DNA from: Himantopus leucocephalus
Taxonomy: Eukaryota > Chordata > Aves > Charadriiformes > Recurvirostridae
Length of the DNA stretch: 64,000 nucleotides
Reading direction: 5' to 3'
Assembly (NCBI GenBank): GCA_003993805.1
Contig: RSEF01000021.1
Location: 5,806,550-5,870,549 of the forward strand
In this document: piece after piece, positions 1 through 64,000 of the stretch
How positions within the stretch are numbered: the first letter of the stretch is position 1
Layout of the letters: the number at the start of each line of letters is the position of its first letter
Translations under genes and position numbers: made by a program
Notes under the pieces: generated by a model
The model's input: only the letters and a program-made list of their open reading frames with translations
What the model was told of the DNA's origin: nothing
Database searches by the model: none

Positions 1-480
1 ATAACTCATTCCCCCAAAAACCTGAAACTGAAGGGGAACCCAAGAGAGACACTGAAGATTACCACAGTTCACAGCCAGGGGCCTGCAAACAAACATAAAC
101 CTTGTTCTGAAACTAAGAATCTCAGGTCCTGAATGTTCTCAGCAGCTTAAATCCCATTCATATATGATGGTGAGTGTATGGAAAACAGGTAATTAAGGTA
201 TTTAATGTAATATTTAAAATACTTATAAGCTTAAACACAAGCCTATTTCTAACGAATGAACAAAGTCCTAATGGAAAGGAGGAACTTCACAGATGAAGTT
301 ATTGCCACAAAAATAAATTTTTACTATGAGAATATGTGTGAAATTATTGAAAGTGCAAGAGCTAATACACCACCATTCACTAAAACAATTTAATCACTTA
401 CATAAAAACATATTACGAGATCGGCAAAAAATATCTTAGCCTCCTCAAAAAACATTTTGAAGGGAGGGGAAAGGGAGAAC
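1..480. other. Upstream AT-rich flank, no gene seen
   Basis: This is AT-rich DNA ahead of the CpG island. I see no convincing exon, repeat or open frame. Any neighbouring gene (UBE4B lies upstream of KIF1B in human, established knowledge) is not recognisable here. Confidence 0.6.
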
Positions 481-812
481 TAATCCCTCGGCGCTGAACT
501 GCCAGCGTTAGGCCTTGTTCGGGACTCAAACCCCCGGCGCTGGCCGGGAGCTGGCGAACCCGCTACCTCAGCCGCCGTCGGGGCCGCCAACCAGCCGCGT
601 GCGTTAAAAGGCTTTTTTCAGTCACAAGTGCCCAATTTCTGCTCACGTCTTTGCTAACGACACCCGTCCCTCTCCGGCGCGCAGGGGAACCGCCGCAGCC
701 TCGGGGGGCCGCGCACGCACACGCCACGGCGGAGGGGTGATGCGGCCCGGAGGTCCTAGTGCCGCTCGTAATAGGTTAAAACAGGGATCACGCGGATTCC
801 GTCCCAGGCTCT

Positions 813-1053
813 GATTGGCTGGGGATAGAGAAGATCCGATTCCCTGTGTCCCCGAGGCTCGGCGGAGGGATTGACTCAGAGGGAGGAGTGGGGCTTGTCA
901 CTGCGGACGGGCATTCCCGAGCTGTGATTGGCGCACGGCTGTGTCAGCCTGTGACTGACACGGCGGAAGGCGGGCACACGGCGATTCTGCGCCTGGCGAT
1001 TGGTGAATTGAAGGGAGGAGGGGGCACGAGCGCGCGGCTATTGGCGGGGCGGG
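813..1053 (+). promoter_or_regulatory. KIF1B: Core promoter cluster: four ATTGG (reverse CCAAT) motifs plus a GC box
   Basis: GATTGG occurs at 813-818, 926-931 and 998-1003, and ATTGG at 1040-1044, the last one directly followed by GGGGCGGG (1046-1053). A TGACTCA motif (AP-1 type) sits at 872-878. ATTGG is the reverse complement of the CCAAT box bound by NF-Y, and GGGGCGGG is an Sp1-type site. Clusters of these with no TATA box are common in CpG-island promoters. Transcription probably starts a short distance downstream, between about 1060 and 1150. This start is inferred, not seen. Confidence 0.6.
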
Positions 1054-1089
1054 TGTTCCTCCCCCTGCGGAGGCGGGTTCGGGCGCAGA

Positions 1090-1423
1090 GCCCCGCGATC
1101 CTGTCAGTGTGGGAGCGGCGCTGTGGGGAGCGCGTCGCTGCGCTCGTTCTTCCCGGCGCGGCCTTTTTCTTTCCTCCCTCCCCCTTTCTCCCCTCCCTCC
1201 TTCCCTCCCTCGCCCTTCCCGCTTCCCTCCTGGCGGTGGCGGCGGCGGGGGGGGTCTCCCAGCCTCGGTGGAGGCGGCGAAGCGTGATGGGGATGGCCGG
1301 ACTCTTCTTTCTCCTCCGCCCCGCGCTGCGCTGCTCCGTCGGCCCCGCCGCCTCCCCCAGCTGCTGACAGCGCCGGCGGCCCCGCACTGCCCGCGGCCTG
1401 CGGATACCCCCGCCCGTCCCCAG
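1090..1423 (+). other. KIF1B: KIF1B exon 1, non-coding 5' UTR
   Basis: The GC-rich sequence ends at a good splice donor (CAG|GTGAGG, donor at 1424). No in-frame start joins it to the kinesin reading frame, so it is read as 5' UTR. It contains a 50-nt uninterrupted pyrimidine run (1162-1211) and a purine-rich GGAGGCGGCGAAG segment. The 3' border is well supported by the donor. The 5' border is a guess placed after the promoter motifs. Confidence 0.6.
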
Positions 1424-4400
1424 GTGAGGGGCGGCTTTAGCGCTGTGGGAGCTGGGCCCGCCGGGCGGCGGTTGGTAGGGGAGCGGGGGGAAGGCGAGGA
1501 GGGGAACGGCTGGGCGCCGGGGCGGGGTGGATGCCGTAATGCGGTGGGGGAGGCGGGGGTTGCCGTTCGGCTGGGGGNCGGGGGGGGGCGGAGGGGGTGG
1601 AAATGGGGAGTGTTGGCAGGACAGGGTGTCCCGGAGCTGTCAGGGCAGCGGCACAAGGGCGTGGGGCCCGACTCGGCCTTTCCTCGCCTGCATCTGCCCG
1701 ATGCATATAGTTGTCCCCCGGGACGCCGCCTTCCCCCTTCCCCCAGGCGCTCCGAGCCATGGCGGTGCGGCCGCTTCCCGTCCTTTTCCTCTTCTGAATC
1801 CCCTCCGCTGTGACGGCCGCGAATATCGCCGCCTTTCGCCGTCCTTTTTCTCCTTTCTAGCTCGGATGAGGCGTAGACGGTGATTGTTTGTTTAGGAGGG
1901 AGGCATAGTCCCTCGACCAGCTGGAAGATGCAAGAATGTAAAAGGATGGTGGTTTTCAGGGTGTTTTTTGTGGACCTGTAGGTAGTGGATCTGTCCCTGG
2001 ATTCGGTACAGCACAATTCCTGAGGCAGCCATATTGGGATGATGATCTGACAGTCCTCTGTGAGCTAAGTCAGGAGGCAGGCGGCAGGAGATGGGATGAC
2101 AGGCCTGGTAGTTTTGGGGTCATTGGCAGAATATGGGTATTAAACTGAGATTGGAAAGCTAGAATTCACCAGAAGCAGACGGTGAATTCGTATCTCTTCT
2201 CTGAAACGTAAAATACGTTCATACCAAATTTTAAAGTATGTTTCTCTTCGTTTCCAGCTCCTTCTTAGCTCAGTTCTTTTTGTTATTGCATAATGCAGTC
2301 CACTGGTGTGTTGATAAATAGCGATATGTTTATGTGATTGGATTTTCAGTGCACTGCCAAGTTCTGCACCACTGTTTTATCTGGCATCTTCACTTCGTAC
2401 AAAGATAGCGATTCGTAGTGTATGAGTTCAGCTGATATATCAGACTGTCATCACTACCTGATCCTTGGTAGAGGACCTAAAATTGGATTTGCTGTGGTCC
2501 TCTTGTTCATAACCCCCTGCTGCTCTGAACAGCTGTTTTGCTAACTTTCCATATACTAATCTCTATCCTTGTTCATTTTCTTTCTTTAGATCTATTGTAC
2601 CGATTAAATTACAAACAATTTTTTTCGTTTAAAAGTTAGCACATTCTTTATATCTACAGAAGTATGACACAAGGGCTGGCTACATTAAATAAAAGTTATG
2701 CTTCTTCATTTGTGATGAGGGGGGTTTAAATTATTTTAATTCTATTTGTATGTAGAGATATAGATTCTGAACATTGTTTTTGTAACCACTTTGAACTTAA
2801 TGCAAACTTCTCTGAATATATAAATAATAATTTGACTGTAAATCCCTACTTTGCTTGCAACTTTATTTCAAAAGATAGCAATACATTCAGTATTTTGACA
2901 TTGCATACAAACTGGTTTGCCAGAACTTTCAAATACATCCAAGGACCCAAGTCTTAATGAACAGCTTGTTTCTGTAAACATTTGTGTGAAAGTCCAAATC
3001 TAGTTACAAGTGCTTTGAGACCATGAAGGGTGATTGACCAACATCATTGGGTTTGTCAGCTTGAGTAACTGAAGACAGACAAGGCATTTAGATAATTTGT
3101 TTATTAACACACTTTAATATTGAAACCTCACTGTGTGGCGTACAGGGTGGATATCTTTTAATAATAGTTTAAAATAAGAGTAAAATTAATATGTAGGGTT
3201 TGCTTTTGTGCTGATGGAGCTCACTAAACAACTCAAATATTATCTGCCACCTGTTTTAGAGCCAGTGGTATATCGCATCAGAGACTCAAGCATGCAGTTC
3301 CCTTCTTTACATGATTCCTGATTGGATTCATACAGACTGAACCTTAAAAGATACACAGCTAGTAGACTCTTTCCAAGACATTAAGAGAACGATTCATTCT
3401 AGCATGGATGGCAACCTTCTAAGCCTATAATGAGCATACGAAAGACAGCTTAATTTTTTTAAAGATTGTTCTTCTAAATCTGTACCACAGACTGTATTGC
3501 ACATTTTGTTTTGTTCTGTTGCAAGTTACTTCTCCTATTACCACTCTGTAGACAGCATTTTGTAGTAGTAGGTGATACTACTGGGAAATGTGAACCCTGA
3601 AAAACCAGTTGCAATTAATTATCTGTGATGCTGTGCAACTTGGTCTTGTTTTGCCTTATTTTATCATTCTGTATGCTGAAGGCAATACTGCCTTTACAAA
3701 ATGTTACAACCAGTTACAGTTGTTAAGTGGGGAAAAAAAAAAAGCTGCTCAAAACCCCAACAACTTAAATCTATGGAAAGCTTGGAAAAATGTATGTTTT
3801 GGTTAATTTTCTTATGAGTGAAAATTAAATCTTGCATGGTGAGATGGTGTTCAAAACCTTTGAAATCCATGTGCAGCTACAAGTAGGCATTTTGCTTCAG
3901 CTATGAAAAGTAGTAGAGTTGAGAATGAATGAGATGTAAAAGTACACCATGTTTAATTTTCCTATGAACATAAAAGTTAGGGTTGGGAAAAGTTGGTAAT
4001 TGCAGAAGTCTAGCAGTTAAATTTTTATGCTGTTGTAGGTGATTTTGTGTCCTGTTCTGTAAGAATTTCTTCACAGCTGTGTTTCAAAGAAGGCTATCAT
4101 TTAGCTAGTGCATATGGAGTCTCTGAGGGTGTGCTTTTCATGCTTTTTTGTTGTGAATATGGTGTTAGAGGTACTCAAGAATTAATTTTTTTTTTAAAGT
4201 AGACTGTTCTTTCACTCCATCTTATGTTTGCCAATTTCTTAGATACACTAGTTATCTGTAGAAATTAATGTAGTACTCTGAGTACTCTGAGAGTTGTTTC
4301 TATGAAAACATCAGAAAAAAAAATCTTTGTATGTGGGACTCTTCACTAAGAAGGGAAAATAAGCTCCCTACATTTCATAAATAATATTGTAAGAACACAT

Positions 4401-6823
4401 TGGTTGTATTTTTGTTTTCTTAAAAAAAAAAAAATCCCCTTCATTAATGGCCTTACCTTTATTTGTTGGTCCTTGTGGGAAGTTAGCAAAGATGGTTTTC
4501 ACATTAATATGGATAGATGGGGAAAAGAAAGATGAGAACCAATAAGCCAGTGTCAGGTAGAGTTTCTGTGATGTGCCACACCCTGTAACAATTCCACCTA
4601 CTCATTTTTTTCTGCAATCTGACAGAGTAAACAGTGTCACTATGAACTTGATAATAATTTTGCACTTGACAGATTTAAATTGTATTTCAGAAACCGAATG
4701 CTTAGTGGCCATGTACAGTAACGTTCCTGTTTTCTAGCAGCAATATTCAGGGTCAGTTGAATCATACTGCTGGGATGTATCAGGATTAGTCTTGTCTCAG
4801 CTTTCATGTGAGGGCACAGGTACTTACGCAAGGGTCATGTTAAGAAGGGAGAGCAAAAATTCCACCCTAGATACTCAGGAAGAAGGTTATAATGAAGCTA
4901 CAGACCTGATACATTTTGTTATACGAAAAAGTAGGGACCTCTGAGCAAGAGTGAATAAAGCAGTCCTCTAAAACAATCAAGAATCTCCATTAAACTTTGA
5001 AGATCATGCAAATTCATTCACATTAGTTCTTTGTTCTATTCTATGTTTAAGTTTTTAGTGAAACTTCTGAAAATTCTGTACTAACCTAAAGTTGACTGTG
5101 TGGCTTCTCGTGAATCATTATTATTCTGGTTTGCTGTACCACTGACATTGAAATTCAGTTGGCTTGTTCCTAAAGACATTCCTATTCTTCTAGTCTGGTG
5201 AGATACCTTAGGTACCTGCTAAAATGAGGAATGCTTTAAATTGCCTCTTCTGCTTGGTGGAGTAATTTAATTTCTGCCTTCACCATGTGATGGGATTAAT
5301 GAAGTAACGCAGTTTTATTAAAAACTTCTTATACTATGTGAAGATGTGTCATAACTTGAATTAAGCATGTATAAGTATTTTTACCAGCTATAGAACTTAC
5401 TTTAGAGCTGAAATGCTTCTGCTTTAGACCTGCTAGTAAGATTTGTACTTCTGTGGCACTGTGATTATAACCCTGAAATGAGCATTTCACTGGATATGTG
5501 GTGTACAGATAACCAGAAAAGAAGATGTCAAGATTTTTGAGCCATGCTTGGTGACTTGTGCAGGGTAGACTTCTGCCCATGTTCACTCAGGTTCAAGATA
5601 GAAATGTCTGTGTTGAGTCGGACCAAAGATTCACCTAGCCCTGAATCTTGTCTTCAGCTGTGGCTACGGCAGATATTTAGGATATAAGGATTACTCAACC
5701 ATGTAATCATGTTTTCTCAGTATAGGCTTCAAGGTTCTCAGAGTCTGTGCCATGGAGGCTTTCCTAGCCAAGGGTGGTAGCTTTTTACTAGACCTTGTTG
5801 GCTTTTTCTTTGAATCTATATTATTGCTCTTTCAGTCTGTTTATCTTCAGGACTTACAGCATCCTGTGGCAATAAGTTAAACTGCTTAATTGTAGACTGA
5901 CTGAAAACCTTTCTTCTAATGGATAAGGCCGGTCAAGGACAATACAATTGACCTAATCTTTATTAACCCTGCATTTCAGTACTGTCTTGGATGTACCTTG
6001 AAGTTTGGATTGTGGGTATCATGGGTAGTTTCCTGCCAACTAAAACGTTCCATCATTTGTATGTGGTAGGATTTGAACAAGTATTTTGATAATGAAGATG
6101 AATTTTCTGGTGAACATTTGCTGAAGATAGTAATATTTACCCTGAATGCACTAATCTTTGATTCCTCTTCTTCCTTGTAGGCTACTGTGTCCTTTAATCT
6201 CTAGATATACAAGTAGTTAATGATTTTTTTTTTTAATTTCCCTTGAGAGGAGGATTTTCCCAGGACTGCAAAGGGTTCTTTAAGGTTGTTGGTTACGTGC
6301 TTTCCTCTGGAATGATGTGTATTGTGTTGTGTGTATTGTATTGTGATATAGCCCATCACACTTGCGTTAGTTTTAATATTGTTGCTAATACCTTGCGGCA
6401 GCAAGGATTGACAGCTAAAGAACCTAGAAATACAGTATATGACAGCTACCTCATGCTGAAATCTAAGTAGCTGTATCTTTACTGCTAAAATTATCTTTGT
6501 TAGGTTAAGCCTAAGACGTGTTGCAACCAGATCTTCATTTTGGTATTGGCATCCCTACTTCCTGGGAAGAAAACCAAGTAATGAAAACAAATATGTACAC
6601 TTCAAAAGAACTGCTTCAGATGACAGAAACTTTTGACTAGGGAGACAGTGTGCAGGTGCTGTTAAGTGTATTTCCAGTTCCGTCTTTGCAGTGACAGCTT
6701 TTAGGGGGGGAAGGTGATTGCAGAGCAGAAATTGAAGTTATGAAATAACTTTGAACCTCCCTAATTTTACCAACATTTTGAATGCAATAGCTGTAAATAA
6801 CCAAGTGATATTTTTCTCTTTAG
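1424..6823 (+). other. KIF1B: KIF1B intron 1
   Basis: This 5.4 kb intron runs between the non-coding exon and the start-codon exon. It begins inside the CpG island, with a G-rich stretch at 1573-1608 holding one unresolved base at 1578. It contains an old CR1-type LINE remnant at about 5609-5925. The rest is unique AT-rich DNA with only short chance frames. Confidence 0.8.
5609..5925. mobile_element. Ancient CR1-type LINE remnant
   Basis: The segment starting TTGAGTCGGACCAAAG, followed by CACCTAGCC and CTTGTCTTCAGCTGTGGC, resembles the conserved block found in old reptile and bird CR1-type copies (pattern: ggGTCAGACCAAAGgtCCATCTAGCCcagtat). About 220 bases on, CAGCATCCTGTGGCAATAAG matches a second conserved block of the same element. 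The order and spacing fit. The copy is heavily diverged. Orientation within the family consensus was not verified. Confidence 0.65.
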
Positions 6824-6906
6824 AAAACACCAACAAGAAGGATAACTTGAAACACTTTTGACCTCCTTTCACTTTCAATTTCTTGACTGCACTACAAGCA
6901 ACCAGA

Positions 6907-63404
<56,498 letters not shown>

Positions 63405-64000
63405 GTATGTAAATATTACCATAGAACAAAATTCCTTATATCCAAGGAGCTTCACTGAAACATTTCACCCCTTGCTGTGCATTCCCTGTTGTACTTGTTT
63501 TTTTCTCTGTGTCCTCCCAAATGCCAACTTTCTAGACAGTGTGGTATGTTTTAAACACCAGCTTTCTAGATTCTTTAAACAAGTGCATTTGTTCTCCAGC
63601 ATCTTACCTCACCTCCACATTTAATTTTTGTAACTTGAGGTTAGCTTTTATTTTTTAAATACAAGGCTCATCACAGCTCGTCTCTCTGCATTAATGTTTT
63701 TCACGTTTCTTTCACTGCAAAGGTTTCCTTGCCACCTGCTTTTGTATAACCTAGCAGTAGAGGGCATAATTAATAATAAAAAGCTTAAATAAAGAAGATT
63801 CTATTTCTATGGACGCTACACAAATTCTGACTGTAATCTGAATTATTTTCATCGTATTCTTGCAAATAAGCAAAAGGCATTTGTCTTGTCCCCATTTTCT
63901 AAATACTGATTCAAGAACTTTTTTCCCCATCGATAACCTCCGGACAAAGGATCTTGCAGTGTGAAACACTTGTTTTCTTCAATAAAATAAATAAATAAAA
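63405..64000 (+). other. KIF1B: Start of the intron after beta exon 28
   Basis: Intronic DNA runs to the window edge, ending in an AATAAA-type A/T-rich repeat (63981-64000). No exon was seen. Confidence 0.8.

Larger units (their letters stand above)
480..1860. promoter_or_regulatory. KIF1B: CpG island over the KIF1B promoter and first exon
   Basis: There is an abrupt change from AT-rich flank to GC-rich sequence with dense CpG dinucleotides, fading again near 1860. It spans the presumed promoter, the non-coding first exon and the start of intron 1. No TATA box is apparent. This is typical of a broadly expressed vertebrate gene. The boundaries are by eye. Confidence 0.85.

Noticed and set aside
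898..2016. A 372-codon frame on the minus strand and a 234-codon frame on the plus strand (1109-1813) over the CpG island
   Set aside because: Low-complexity Pro/Arg/Gly/Ser-rich translations typical of GC-rich DNA with few stop codons. They cross the KIF1B exon 1 donor and resemble no family.
4272..4289. Tandem AGTACTCTG pair
   Set aside because: Only two 9-base copies, too short to be worth a feature.

Overview
The window is vertebrate nuclear DNA, most likely avian. It holds the 5' half of one gene, KIF1B (kinesin-3 family), on the + strand. KIF1B is recognised from exon-by-exon translation. The bird or other sauropsid origin is inferred from a CR1 LINE 3' terminus at about 61368-61409, an old CR1-type remnant at about 5609-5925, sparse repeats and fairly compact introns. 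Species cannot be fixed from the sequence alone. No second protein-coding gene, tRNA, rRNA or CRISPR array was seen.

Layout. Bases 1-480 are AT-rich upstream DNA. A CpG island (about 480-1860) holds a TATA-less promoter with four ATTGG (reverse CCAAT, NF-Y type) motifs and a GC box, followed by a non-coding first exon ending at a GTGAGG donor (1424). After a 5.4 kb intron, exon 2 (6824-7012) carries the start codon at 6907. A 16.7 kb intron follows. Then come the motor exons 3-13 (23760-35093), the hinge and neck-coil exons 14-17 (36245-41489), two related 63-nt cassette exons (42681-42743 and 44036-44098), and the FHA and following exons 20-24 (44616-49066).

At 49066 the transcript forks. 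One path uses a large terminal exon (53148-54656 plus a 3' UTR to about 58290). It encodes the KIF1B-alpha tail, which ends in a T-T-V PDZ-binding motif. The other path skips it and continues through exons at 61605-61698, 62478-62626 and 63226-63404 into the longer KIF1B-beta tail, which lies beyond the window. The motor, K-loop, coiled coil and FHA module are therefore shared, and the tail chosen at the fork sets the cargo (established for mammals: mitochondria and PDZ scaffolds for alpha, synaptic-vesicle precursors for beta).

Residue numbers use the isoform that includes the 6-residue K-loop microexon and the 40-residue hinge segment but excludes the two 21-residue cassettes. In that numbering the alpha form is 1207 residues. 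All exon joins keep one open reading frame with GT-AG borders. The most interesting signals are the duplicated cassette exons, the density of in-frame splice options around the motor-FHA linker, the weak AAG acceptor of the alpha exon, a possible 35-nt frame-shifting exon in intron 2, and several perfect inverted repeats in introns and the 3' UTR.
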